A DNA stretch of 64,000 nucleotides from JBBRBB01 sp038206235 (GCA_038206235.1 JBBRBB010000021.1:1-64000), one strand, 5' to 3'; positions 44,039 to 52,750 are shown, counted from the stretch's first letter. Made by a program: numbers and translations. Notes: generated from the sequence alone by a model not told the origin.

Positions 44039-44250
44039 ATGGATGCTCATGTTTCAATGAGACTGAAAAAATACTTTCGAAGCTTAACAAGAATAGAAAT
44101 AGGTATATTAATGAAGCTGTAGAATTTTATAATTTTCTTCAGAAAAGAAAAATACTCTCTAAGCAATTACAAAAGGAATCTAAGCTCGTAAAAGAAGAAT
44201 TTATGAAAATACTTGCTGAATTTGAAAAGATAGAAAATGAAGCAGTATGA
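44039..44250 (+). pseudogene. Ribbon-helix-helix antitoxin, frameshifted
   Basis: ATG 44039 starts MDAHVSMRLKK. The A run at 44066-44071 has six A where seven would keep the frame into ILSKLNKNRNRYINEAVEFY and FMKILAEFEKIENEAV to the stop at 44248. The pattern is a CopG/RHH antitoxin of a MazF-type pair. Its stop overlaps the toxin start (ATGA), as in intact modules. Confidence 0.75.
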
Positions 44251-44370
44251 GATTTGAATTGCAGATTTAAACCAAGGACTTGGAACTGAAGCTGGAAAAA
44301 AATTGGCGAGCTACCAGCTGAAAAAATTGAATACATCAAATCAAATATTTCAATAATCCTCGACCTATAG
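44247..44370 (+). pseudogene. MazF/PemK-like toxin remnant with internal deletion
   Basis: From ATG 44247 short pieces of a MazF-type toxin can be read: MRFELQI, then DLNQGLGTEAGKK in another frame (the N-terminal strand of MazF), then GELPAEKIEYIKSNISIILDL to a stop at 44368 (the MazF C-terminus). About 60-70 middle residues are missing. This is a dead toxin next to a frameshifted antitoxin. Confidence 0.7.
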
Positions 44371-44474
44371 TTCAATACATCAAATATTCGCCTTTAACTT
44401 ATCTTCATCTTTGTAACTTTAATCATTGTGTGTATGCGAAGAACATTTACAGCGATAAGCCATACGTTTCTACC

Positions 44475-44534
44475 CATTGACTTATTGACTCAATGACTTC
44501 AAATGACTCAATGACTGAATGACTTTAATGACTT
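44475..44534. repeat. Degenerate AATGACT repeat array before the RND gene
   Basis: Seven units of the form (A/T)TGACT with 8-9-bp spacing (ATTGACTT, ATTGACTC, AATGACTTC and so on) end 4 bp before the RND permease ATG. The same AATGACT unit recurs before lysS (61463-61507). Confidence 0.8.
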
Positions 44535-44538
44535 TTAG

Positions 44539-47500
44539 ATGAACATTTCAGAACTCTCCTTACGCCGCCCCGTACTCGCAACGGTAATGAATTTGATGAT
44601 ACTTTTGTTTGGTGCAGTGGGCTTTACTTTTTTAGCTGTACGAGAATACCCGGCAATTGACCCGCCCATTGTAAATGTGCGCACAACTTATACCGGCGCC
44701 AATGCTGATATTATTGAAAGCCAGATAACCGAACCTCTCGAAAAACAAATCAATGGAATTCCGGGTATAAGAACCATCACTTCTTCAAGCCAGGTTGGTG
44801 CAAGTAATATTACGGTTGAGTTTAATCTCGATGCAGACCTTGAAGCCGCAGCAAATGATGTACGTGATAAAGTGAGCCAGGCTCAACGGGATCTTCCGCA
44901 GGATATAGATGCCCCGCCTGTTGTAAGCAAGGCTGATGCAAATAGCGATTTTATAATATTGCTTGCTCTTCAGAGCAGAACCAAGGGTTTGCTTGAATTG
45001 AGCGACTATGCTGAAAATGTTTTGCAGGAACGTTTTCAAACCATCAATGAAGTAAGCGCTGTAAATATTTTTGGGCAGAAACGTCCTTCGATGCGCATTT
45101 GGATTGACCCTGATAAAATGAATACATACAGCGTTGCTTTTGCGGATATACAAAATGCACTCAGCCGTGAAAATATAGATATACCTGCCGGAAAAATCTA
45201 TGGCAGCAATACTGAACTCACTATAAAAACTGCCGGACGCTTAACCACCGAACAACAATTCAACGACCTTATTATCAGTGAAAGCAGCCAGGGCATTGTA
45301 CGATTAAGTGATGTGGCCAAAGTAGAAATAGGTCCTGAAAATTATGAGTTCAGCTGGAAGTACAATGGAGTGAATGCGGTAGGTGTTGCTATCATTCCTC
45401 AGCCCGGAGCCAACTATATTAATATCGCCGATGAATTTTATAAACGCCTGCAGGATATTGAGAAAACAAATAAATCAGACATACAATTCAATGTACTGAT
45501 TGATACAACACGAAATGTGAGACGTGCTTTGAATGAAGTGAAAGACACACTGTTCATAGCTTTCAGCCTTGTGGTGCTGGTAATATTTTTCTTCTTCAGA
45601 GATTGGTTAATTGCACTGCGCCCACTGATTGATATTCCTATATCATTAGTCGCTACTTTCTTCATCATGTACCTCGCTGGTTTTTCAATCAATGTGTTAA
45701 CACTGCTTGCGATAGTGCTTGCAACAGGTCTTGTAGTAGATGATGGCATTGTTGTAACAGAAAATATTTTCAGAAAACTGGAAGAAGGTCTACCAATTCG
45801 AAAAGCAGCTTTAGAAGGCAGCCGTGAAATTTTCTTTGCAGTGCTTTCTACTTCACTCACTTTGGCTGTAGTGTTTTTACCTGTGATTTTTTTGCAGGGT
45901 TTTGTAGGAAGCTTATTCCGTGAATTTGGCATTGTGGTAGCAGGCGCTGTATTAGTCTCCGCATTTGTTTCATTAACCATAACTCCTGTATTAAATGTTT
46001 TGCTCAACAGGAAAAATGCGCAGCATGGATGGCTCTATAATAAAACCGAACCCTTTTTCAGCGGCATGGAAAATGGCTACAAAAAATTATTGACAGACTT
46101 CATGAAAGTACGATGGCTCGCATGGCTTATAGTTGCTGTTTGCGGAATTCTTATCTGGCTTATCTATAATAATCTTCAAAGCGAGATTGCACCGATGGAA
46201 GATAAGAATACCGTACGTTTCAGCATCACAGCAGCAGAAGGAACGAGCTACGATTACATGCAGCGCATATCAGATAATTTTTCTAATTACTTGTACGATT
46301 CAATACCTGAAAGAGATTTTGTTTTCAATGCTACACCCGGCTTTGGAGTTGGAGGAGTAAATTCTTCCTTTGGCCGCATAGGATTGGTAGATGCAAAATA
46401 CAGAGTACGTTCACAGGATGAAATTGCAAACGACATCAATAGAAAAATTGTTCGCTTCTCTGATGCAAGAATATTCGCCATACAGGAACAAACCGTTGCA
46501 GTGGGTACAGGCTCAAGAGGTGGGTTGCCTGTGCAGTTCAATCTTCAAAACCTGGATTTCAAAAAAATAGAAGAAGTTTTACCTGAATTTTTAGAAGCAG
46601 CACGAAATGATAAAACATTTCAAACCGTAGATGCAAACCTCAAATTCAATAAACCCGAATTGCAATTAACCATTGACCGTGTAAAAGCAAAAGACCTTGG
46701 ATTAACCACAACGGATGTTGCTTCTGTGGTGCAGGCTGCTTTCAGCGGAAGAAGACTTGCCTATTTTATTATGAATGGAAAGCAATACCAGGTAATTGCT
46801 CAGGTTAGCAGAAGCAACCGAAGCGAACCTTCAGACATTGAAAAGCTATATGTGCGAAACAGCCGCGGCGAAAATATTCCGCTCACTGCTGTTGTTCATT
46901 TGGAAGAGAGCAGCAGCCCGCCAACATTGTTTCATTTTAATCGCTTTAAAGCAGCTACCATTTCTGCTTCACTTGCAGAAGGCAAAACAATTGGCGATGG
47001 CATAAAAGCGATGCAGGCAATCGCAGATAAAACACTTGATGAAACTTTTCAAACCTCTTTAGCCGGCGCTTCAAGAGATTATGCCGAAAGCTCATCCAAT
47101 ACAGGTTTTGCGTTTATGCTTGCATTGGTATTAATCTATTTGGTTTTGGCTGCGCAGTTTGAAAGCTTTGTTGACCCTTTCACAATCATGCTAACTGTGC
47201 CGCTGGCATTAGCAGGCGCTTTATTAGCTTTATTTATTTTCAATCAAACATTAAATATTTTTTCGCAGATTGGAATGATAATGCTGATTGGTCTTGTAAC
47301 TAAAAACGGAATTTTAATTGTTGAATTCGCCAATCAGAAAAGAGCGCATGGCGTGCCTAAGATGCAGGCAGTAATAGAAGCTGCAGGCCAACGTTTGCGT
47401 CCCATATTAATGACGAGCCTTGCAACATCGCTTGGTGCATTGCCCATTGCGCTAAGTTTGGGCGCCTCTGCCAGCAGTCGTGTTCCGCTTGGAATTGTAA

Positions 47501-47610
47501 TTGTCGGCGGAATTTTATTTTCATTGATGCTTACTTTGCTGGTGATACCTGCAGTGTATTCTTATCTTTCAGGAAAACATAAAGAGCATAAAACACAGAT
47601 TACGGAATAA
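44539..47610 (+). CDS. RND-type multidrug efflux permease (HAE-1)
   Basis: The 1023-residue inner-membrane proton antiporter of the AcrB group starts MNISELSLRRPVLATVMNLM. It has the two large periplasmic porter loops, the proton-relay Asp pair in VLATGLVVDDGIVVTENI, and the second-half helices (LIGLVTKNGILIVEFANQ, RPILMTSLATSLGALPIALS). It should export drugs or envelope lipids with a TolC protein, and a TolC gene follows at 47805. The periplasmic adaptor gene that normally precedes the permease is missing from this window; the upstream region holds decayed toxin-antitoxin DNA. Confidence 0.95.
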   Translation: MNISELSLRRPVLATVMNLMILLFGAVGFTFLAVREYPAIDPPIVNVRTTYTGANADIIESQITEPLEKQINGIPGIRTITSSSQVGASNITVEFNLDADLEAAANDVRDKVSQAQRDLPQDIDAPPVVSKADANSDFIILLALQSRTKGLLELSDYAENVLQERFQTINEVSAVNIFGQKRPSMRIWIDPDKMNTYSVAFADIQNALSRENIDIPAGKIYGSNTELTIKTAGRLTTEQQFNDLIISESSQGIVRLSDVAKVEIGPENYEFSWKYNGVNAVGVAIIPQPGANYINIADEFYKRLQDIEKTNKSDIQFNVLIDTTRNVRRALNEVKDTLFIAFSLVVLVIFFFFRDWLIALRPLIDIPISLVATFFIMYLAGFSINVLTLLAIVLATGLVVDDGIVVTENIFRKLEEGLPIRKAALEGSREIFFAVLSTSLTLAVVFLPVIFLQGFVGSLFREFGIVVAGAVLVSAFVSLTITPVLNVLLNRKNAQHGWLYNKTEPFFSGMENGYKKLLTDFMKVRWLAWLIVAVCGILIWLIYNNLQSEIAPMEDKNTVRFSITAAEGTSYDYMQRISDNFSNYLYDSIPERDFVFNATPGFGVGGVNSSFGRIGLVDAKYRVRSQDEIANDINRKIVRFSDARIFAIQEQTVAVGTGSRGGLPVQFNLQNLDFKKIEEVLPEFLEAARNDKTFQTVDANLKFNKPELQLTIDRVKAKDLGLTTTDVASVVQAAFSGRRLAYFIMNGKQYQVIAQVSRSNRSEPSDIEKLYVRNSRGENIPLTAVVHLEESSSPPTLFHFNRFKAATISASLAEGKTIGDGIKAMQAIADKTLDETFQTSLAGASRDYAESSSNTGFAFMLALVLIYLVLAAQFESFVDPFTIMLTVPLALAGALLALFIFNQTLNIFSQIGMIMLIGLVTKNGILIVEFANQKRAHGVPKMQAVIEAAGQRLRPILMTSLATSLGALPIALSLGASASSRVPLGIVIVGGILFSLMLTLLVIPAVYSYLSGKHKEHKTQITE

Positions 47611-47660
47611 TGAAAAATGAAGTTGACGAAAAGAATTATAAGCAAGGTTTATAAGCTTTA

Positions 47661-47693
47661 TTTAATTTGGCAACCAGTGTCTGCCAAATTAAA
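47661..47693. terminator. Hairpin between RND and TolC genes
   Basis: Perfect 12-bp arms TTTAATTTGGCA (47661-47672) and TGCCAAATTAAA (47682-47693) enclose 9 nt. No strong T-run follows, so it may be an mRNA-stabilising hairpin or a weak terminator rather than a full stop. Confidence 0.55.
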
Positions 47694-47804
47694 TTATGTT
47701 GCATTCATTGGGGTTTCAATAACCTGGCAAGAAAATTTTAGGTGAAGCATGTGCGTAAGCAAGGACAAAATAATTAAGCAATCATAGAAGGCAAGTAACC
47801 AAAT

Positions 47805-49097
47805 ATGAAAAAAATTCTTGCTATACTAATATTAATAAGTTCGTATTCAAGAGCACAGCAACCGTTATACTTGAAGGATGCCATCAACATTGCATTAAAG
47901 AACAGTCTCGATATTCAGCTTTCAAAAAATAATGTTGAAGCAAATACTATTTATAATAACTATGGAATAGCAGGTGGACTTCCATTAATTACAGGCACCG
48001 CAAATGACATTGAGCAGTTGACAAACATCAATCAAAAACTAAGCAACGGCACTGTTATAAAAAGGTATGGCGCCACTGCAAATAATTTAACATCAGGCGT
48101 TACCGCAAGTATTTTATTGTATAATGGAATGCGTGTGGTAACAACAAAAAAACGTTTGGAAGAGCTTCAGCAGCAAAGCGAACAATTATTAAATGCGCAA
48201 ATACAAAACATCATTGCTGCCATGATGACTAATTATTATGATGTTGTGAGGCAGCAGAGTTATTTAAAAACACTTGAACAATCTATTGAGGTTTCTAAAC
48301 AACGATTAAACATTGTACAAATACAGCAAAGCGTGGGGCTGGCAAATAATGCAGATCTGTTTCAAACCCAACTCGACTTGAATGCATTGATACAGGCAAG
48401 AGAATCGCAACAGTTAATAATTGACCAGGCAAAAACAAACCTGCTCACTTTACTCACACTGAAAGCAGATTCAGCAATTAGTATCAGCGATACAATTATT
48501 GTGGAAAGAAATATTTCTCTTGAAAACATTTTAAGCAATCTTCATCAAAGCCCGGAAGTGCATGCAGTAGAAGAGCAAATAAGAATTAATGAATTAATAG
48601 AAAAAGAAACCGCTGCACAGCGTTATCCTTCTGTAAGCTTCAATTCAGGATATAATTTTAATCTCTCCAAAAGTTCAGGCGGCTTTAATTTGTATAATGA
48701 AAACTATGGACCCTTTATCGGCTTATATCTTTCTGTTCCTATATACAATGGCTCAGTTTATAAACGCCAGCAACACGTTGCAGAAATTAATACGCAGAGT
48801 GCAGTAATACAAAAAGATATTTTAGTAAGAGATAATACATCTTCGGCGGTGAAATCGTATCAGTCTTACCAGAACGCATTACAACAATTGGAAACCGAAA
48901 AACAAAACTATTCTTTAGCGCAGCAATTGCTCGATTTGGTTTTGCAGCGCTTTGAATTAAGAGTAGCCACCATTGTTGATGTGGAAATTGCGCAGCAAAC
49001 TTTTCAGGATGCCGGCTATCGTTTAGTGAATCTTAGCTTTGCCGCAAAGGCTGCGGAGATTGAAATGAAAAGGCTTACCAACCAGTTGAGCTTTTAA
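47805..49097 (+). CDS. TolC-family outer membrane efflux protein
   Basis: The 430-residue protein has a signal peptide (ILAILILISSYSRAQ) and the two coiled-coil OEP repeats of TolC (LKDAINIALKNSLDIQLSKNN early; LQQLETEKQNYSLAQQLLDLVLQRFELRVATIVDVEIAQQTF late). It forms the outer-membrane duct for the RND pump encoded 194 bp upstream. Family length is normal. Confidence 0.92.
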   Translation: MKKILAILILISSYSRAQQPLYLKDAINIALKNSLDIQLSKNNVEANTIYNNYGIAGGLPLITGTANDIEQLTNINQKLSNGTVIKRYGATANNLTSGVTASILLYNGMRVVTTKKRLEELQQQSEQLLNAQIQNIIAAMMTNYYDVVRQQSYLKTLEQSIEVSKQRLNIVQIQQSVGLANNADLFQTQLDLNALIQARESQQLIIDQAKTNLLTLLTLKADSAISISDTIIVERNISLENILSNLHQSPEVHAVEEQIRINELIEKETAAQRYPSVSFNSGYNFNLSKSSGGFNLYNENYGPFIGLYLSVPIYNGSVYKRQQHVAEINTQSAVIQKDILVRDNTSSAVKSYQSYQNALQQLETEKQNYSLAQQLLDLVLQRFELRVATIVDVEIAQQTFQDAGYRLVNLSFAAKAAEIEMKRLTNQLSF

Positions 49098-49120
49098 ATT
49101 CTTCTTCCTGAAAAACTTTG

Positions 49121-49128
49121 TACTTTTG
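49121..49128 (+). promoter_or_regulatory. -7 box directly before a small gene
   Basis: TACTTTTG fits TAnnTTTG and ends 4 bp before the ATG at 49133. Transcription would begin at or near the start codon, giving a leaderless mRNA. No clear -33 TTTG is seen. Confidence 0.45.
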
Positions 49129-49132
49129 TAAT

Positions 49133-49294
49133 ATGACAGTAGTAACAATAAAGAAAGTAAACTGGAAAACTTCAGTTCCAAAAAAAGTCCTGAAAAATGC
49201 GGTGCGAGTGGCTCTTGAAAAGCATGGCAGACCAAAGTCTATTGTTGTGCGTTCAAGGGAAGTTTCAAATACTCCTGCAAAAAAGAGTAAATGA
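49133..49294 (+). CDS. 53-residue basic protein
   Basis: The tiny ORF MTVVTIKKVNWKTSVPKKVL, then NAVRVALEKHGRPKSIVVRSREVSN, ends KKSK. It is very basic, with a strand-helix pattern that could bind nucleic acid. It has a promoter box at its start and lies 9 bp before the TIR-like gene, so the two probably form one unit. No family is recognised. Confidence 0.55.
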   Translation: MTVVTIKKVNWKTSVPKKVLKNAVRVALEKHGRPKSIVVRSREVSNTPAKKSK

Positions 49295-49303
49295 TATACC
49301 ATC

Positions 49304-49939
49304 ATGGCATCTCCTTCTGCTCATGAGTATAACAATAATATATTTATTAATTGCCGTTTTGATCTGGTTTACCAGAAGATTTTTCATGCAATGGTATATA
49401 CCATAACAAGATGTGGCTTCATCCCACATTGCGCTTTAGAGCATGATGATGCATCAGAAAATCGAATAGATAAAATTTACCGTCTTATAGAAGTATGCCG
49501 TTATGGAGTCCACGATATATCGAATATTGAATTAGACCATTCAAATAATCTTCCGCGGTTTAATATGCCTTTTGAATTAGGTCTTTTCCTTTCAGCCAAA
49601 CATTTTGGGAACTTAAAACAAAGAAGTAAAAACATTATAATTTTTGAGAAAGAAAAGTTTCAATCTAAAGTTTACTTATCAGATATTAATGGAGCAGACC
49701 CCAAAGCACATAACGGCGATTATGCCCTTGTGATGAAACATATTCGAAATTGGTTAACTGTTTCTTCTAATAAAAGACTACCAGGTTACCTGAGCATACA
49801 GCAGGAATTTAATGCATTTTATTCTTTCACCTTACCTGATATGTTGCAGTTTGCCGGGCTAGAATATGAAAACGTTTCATTTAAGGATTATTGTCTTTTG
49901 TTGCAGGAATGGCTAACACAAAATATTAAACCAGGTTGA
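49304..49939 (+). CDS. TIR/deoxyribosyltransferase-like protein
   Basis: The 211-residue protein has an alpha/beta start, NNNIFINCRFDLVYQKIFHAMVY, then GFIPHCALEHDDASENRIDKIY and a conserved HDISNIELDHSNNLPRFNMPFELGLFL. The ELG after a strand recalls TIR and nucleoside 2-deoxyribosyltransferase folds, which cleave N-glycosidic bonds or signal in phage defence. Exact family not certain. The C-terminal third (GYLSIQQEFNAFYSFTLPDML) is helical. It overlaps the kdsB start by 4 bp (TTGA), so all three genes may be co-transcribed. Confidence 0.6.
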   Translation: MASPSAHEYNNNIFINCRFDLVYQKIFHAMVYTITRCGFIPHCALEHDDASENRIDKIYRLIEVCRYGVHDISNIELDHSNNLPRFNMPFELGLFLSAKHFGNLKQRSKNIIIFEKEKFQSKVYLSDINGADPKAHNGDYALVMKHIRNWLTVSSNKRLPGYLSIQQEFNAFYSFTLPDMLQFAGLEYENVSFKDYCLLLQEWLTQNIKPG

Positions 49940-50673
49940 AAACAATCGCTTTTATACCCGCCCGCTACGCTGCTACCCGCTTTCCCGCAAAGCTAATGCA
50001 GTTGTTAGGTGATAAAACTGTAATACGCCACACTTATGATAATACAGGTGCAACAAACTTATTCGATGAAGTAATTGTTGTTACTGACAGCGATATTATA
50101 TTTAACGAAATAATTCATCAGGGCGGAAAAGCTATAATCAGTAAAAAGCATCACGAAAGCGGCAGCGACCGTATTGCAGAAGCAATTGCTGATATGGATG
50201 TTGATATTATTGTGAATGTTCAGGGCGATGAGCCATTTACACAAAAAGAATCGTTACAAAAATTATTGAAAGCGTTTGATAGTAACGAAGGAAAAAATAT
50301 TCAGGTTGCAAGTCTTATGCATAAAATAAAAGAAAAAGAAGCAATCGAAAATCCAAGCAATGTAAAAGTGGTTGTTGATAAGAATTTTGATGCACTTTTT
50401 TTTAGCCGTTCAGTTATACCATATAACAGGAACAATGATTCACCAGTTACATATTATAAACACATTGGCATTTACGCCTTTCGCAAACAGGCATTGATGA
50501 ACTTTACAAAATGGCCCGCTTCTGCACTTGAAAAAGCAGAAAAGTTAGAACAATTGCGTTACCTTGAAAACGGAGTAAGCATCAGAATGGTAATTACAGA
50601 TGAAATCAGCATTAGCATTGATACACCGGAGGATTTGGAGCAGGCGAAAAGGTATATAAGTAACTTTAAGTAA
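49936..50673 (+). CDS. kdsB: 3-deoxy-manno-octulosonate cytidylyltransferase
   Basis: The 245-residue enzyme activates Kdo with CTP for lipopolysaccharide core synthesis. It starts at TTG 49936 (then KTIAFIPARYAATRFPAKLM), overlapping the preceding stop by TTGA. Motifs: the nucleotide-binding N-terminus, IISKKHHESGSDRIAEAI, DIIVNVQGDEPFTQ and FFSRSVIPYNR. A non-ATG start is unusual here, but the conserved N-terminus begins exactly at this codon. Confidence 0.95.
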   Translation: MKTIAFIPARYAATRFPAKLMQLLGDKTVIRHTYDNTGATNLFDEVIVVTDSDIIFNEIIHQGGKAIISKKHHESGSDRIAEAIADMDVDIIVNVQGDEPFTQKESLQKLLKAFDSNEGKNIQVASLMHKIKEKEAIENPSNVKVVVDKNFDALFFSRSVIPYNRNNDSPVTYYKHIGIYAFRKQALMNFTKWPASALEKAEKLEQLRYLENGVSIRMVITDEISISIDTPEDLEQAKRYISNFK

Positions 50674-50717
50674 GTAACTAAGGCATATAGGTAACTAAAG
50701 TTTATAAAGTAACTAAA
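50655..50717. repeat. GTAACT repeat array at the kdsB 3' end
   Basis: GTAACT occurs four times with 14-19-bp spacing, starting inside the last codons of kdsB and ending 6 bp before the next ATG (50723). Confidence 0.75.
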
Positions 50718-50722
50718 ATATT

Positions 50723-51547
50723 ATGTCTCCATTAACTGTAACTCTTATACAAACCAATCTTCAATGGGAAGATAAAGGCGCTAATCTTTCAATGCTGCAG
50801 AAAAAAATTTCAGCTATTAAAGAAAAAACGGAAGTGGTTGTATTACCCGAAATGTTTACTACCGGTTTTTCTATGCGTCCTGCGCTGTATGCTGAAACCA
50901 TGCAGGGCGAAACTATCGAGTGGATGAAAAATATTGCTGCATCAAACAATATAATTCTTACAGGAAGTGTAATTATAGAAGAAGAGCACAAATATTTCAA
51001 CCGCCTAATCTGGATGCAGCCAAATGGCGAATATGGGTATTACGATAAGCGCCATTTATTCGCCCACGGCGATGAACATTTGTATTATACACCAGGCAAC
51101 AAAAGATTAATTGCCTCTGTAAAAGGATGGAAAATAAATTTGCAGGTCTGCTATGATTTGCGTTTTCCCATGTGGGCAAGGCAGTCTCCGTATTCTGCTG
51201 CTGCCCTCTCCACTCCGTGGAGAGGGGCTGGGGGTGAGGTATATGATATTTTACTCTACGTTGCCAATTGGCCCGAACGTCGCATCAATGCATGGAAAAC
51301 TCTATTGCAGGCAAGAGCAATAGAAAATCAATGTTACGTAATTGGTGTTAACCGCGTGGGCAATGATGGCAACAATGTTTATCACACCGGCGACAGTATG
51401 GTGGTAAATGCAATGGGCGAAACATTATACCACAAAACACATAAAGAAGAAATTTTTACAATCACACTGCAAAAAGATGAGCTGGAAGAAACAAGAAACA
51501 AGCTTCCTTTTTTGAAAGATGCGGATAAATTTTTTATTGCTGATTAA
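50723..51547 (+). CDS. Nitrilase-family amidohydrolase with a repeat-derived insertion
   Basis: The 274-residue carbon-nitrogen hydrolase has the Glu-Lys-Cys triad in VVVLPEMFTTGF, YYDKRHLFAHGDEH and LQVCYDLRFP, and resembles omega-amidase/YafV proteins that hydrolyse alpha-ketoglutaramate-type amides. Residues ~154-172 (SPYSAAALSTPWRGAGGE) are encoded by a palindromic repeat and interrupt the normally continuous WAR...YDILLYVANWPERR segment. The frame is preserved and the triad untouched, so activity may survive. Confidence 0.88.
   Translation: MSPLTVTLIQTNLQWEDKGANLSMLQKKISAIKEKTEVVVLPEMFTTGFSMRPALYAETMQGETIEWMKNIAASNNIILTGSVIIEEEHKYFNRLIWMQPNGEYGYYDKRHLFAHGDEHLYYTPGNKRLIASVKGWKINLQVCYDLRFPMWARQSPYSAAALSTPWRGAGGEVYDILLYVANWPERRINAWKTLLQARAIENQCYVIGVNRVGNDGNNVYHTGDSMVVNAMGETLYHKTHKEEIFTITLQKDELEETRNKLPFLKDADKFFIAD
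51204..51240. repeat. Palindromic repeat inside the nitrilase gene
   Basis: CCCTCTCCAC (51204-51213) and GTGGAGAGGG (51217-51226) form a perfect 10-bp-arm palindrome, followed by the usual GCTGGGGGTGAGG tail. This CCCTCTCC..GGGGTGAGG type is a common intergenic repeat in bacteria; here it is inside a gene. Confidence 0.85.
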
Positions 51548-51627
51548 TGCTCATTAGAAAAAATTAGAAAGAATTTTTTTGCAGCAATAACTATTACTCA
51601 TTCTGTTTATTTTCGCTGGTTTTAAAG

Positions 51628-51653
51628 TCTCCCTTAGGGAGATTTAGAGGGTT
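51628..51653. repeat. Intergenic palindromic repeat
   Basis: TCTCCCTTAGGGAGA (7-bp arms, one central base) followed by TTTAGAGGG, 31 bp before the FAH gene. It is the intergenic counterpart of the repeat found inside the nitrilase. Confidence 0.7.
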
Positions 51654-51683
51654 CTTTATTTTTGAAATACTTATTATCTTTTT

Positions 51684-52715
51684 ATGAAATTAGTTTCCTA
51701 TTTAAAAGATGGTCACGACCAGCTTGCCATACTCGAAAATGATTTATTGTACGATGCAGATTTATTGCATCCCGAGCTACCATCATCCATGAATATGTTT
51801 TTAAACTATTGGGAAGATAATTATCCAATTGCACTGGCAATGTGCGATGCAATAAAGAGTGGAAGAATAGGAATTGAAAAAGGTGTTCCCTTCGCAGATG
51901 CACAGTTGCTTGCTCCCATTCCATTTCCCACAAGCTGCAGGGATGGATATGCCTTCCGTCAGCATGTAGCTGCAGCCCGCAGAAACCGCAGCGTACCAAT
52001 GATTCCAGAGTTTGACCAGTACCCCATTTTTTATTTCACCAACCATCACAGCATACAGGGACCGGGAGAAATCTCATGTATGCCCGATCATTTTGAGAAG
52101 CTTGATTTCGAGCTTGAAGCAGCTATTGTAATTTGCAAGCATGGTCGCAATATAAAAGCGCAAGAAGCAGATGAATATATCGGTGGATTAATGATAATGA
52201 ATGATATGAGTGCACGCCGTTTGCAAATGGAAGAAATGTTATTAAATCTTGGCCCTGCAAAAGGAAAAGATTTTTCAACAGTGATTGGACCATCGCTTGT
52301 AACATTAGATGAACTGGAAGAGTTTATGATTGATGCAAAAGAAAATCACACCGGAAAAAACTGGAACCTGCAAATGAAATGTTTTGTAAACGGAGTGCAG
52401 GTTAGCGAAGGAAACTTAGGAGATATGGACTGGACTTTTTCTGAAATTATTGAGCGTGCTTCTTACGGTGCAACACTTTATCCCGGTGATATTATCGGCA
52501 GCGGAACTGTGGGCACAGGCTGCTTTTTAGAGTTGAATGGTACAGGTAAATTAAACAATCCACAGTATACAGAACAATGGTTGCAAGCCGGAGATATTGT
52601 TGAAATGGAAATTGAATGTTTGGGAAAATTGAGCAACACAATTATAAAAGAAGAGAGTGATTTTTCAATTTTAGAGGTGAAGAAAAAATTTATTGATACA
52701 GCTAAAACATCTTGA
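51684..52715 (+). CDS. Fumarylacetoacetate hydrolase-family protein
   Basis: The 343-residue enzyme has the FAH catalytic layout: FYFTNHHSIQGPGEIS, the metal-binding DFELEAAIVICKHG, GLMIMNDMSARRLQMEEMLL, GPAKGKDFSTVIGPSLVT and GSGTVGTGCFLELNG. The family cleaves beta-diketones or decarboxylates/hydrates aromatic catabolites. The substrate is unknown; fumarylacetoacetase in tyrosine breakdown is one possibility. It is 35 bp upstream of the neuB-like gene. Confidence 0.88.
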   Translation: MKLVSYLKDGHDQLAILENDLLYDADLLHPELPSSMNMFLNYWEDNYPIALAMCDAIKSGRIGIEKGVPFADAQLLAPIPFPTSCRDGYAFRQHVAAARRNRSVPMIPEFDQYPIFYFTNHHSIQGPGEISCMPDHFEKLDFELEAAIVICKHGRNIKAQEADEYIGGLMIMNDMSARRLQMEEMLLNLGPAKGKDFSTVIGPSLVTLDELEEFMIDAKENHTGKNWNLQMKCFVNGVQVSEGNLGDMDWTFSEIIERASYGATLYPGDIIGSGTVGTGCFLELNGTGKLNNPQYTEQWLQAGDIVEMEIECLGKLSNTIIKEESDFSILEVKKKFIDTAKTS

Positions 52716-52750
52716 TCCCTTCTCTGCGATGAATGAATTAATTTGCTCTC

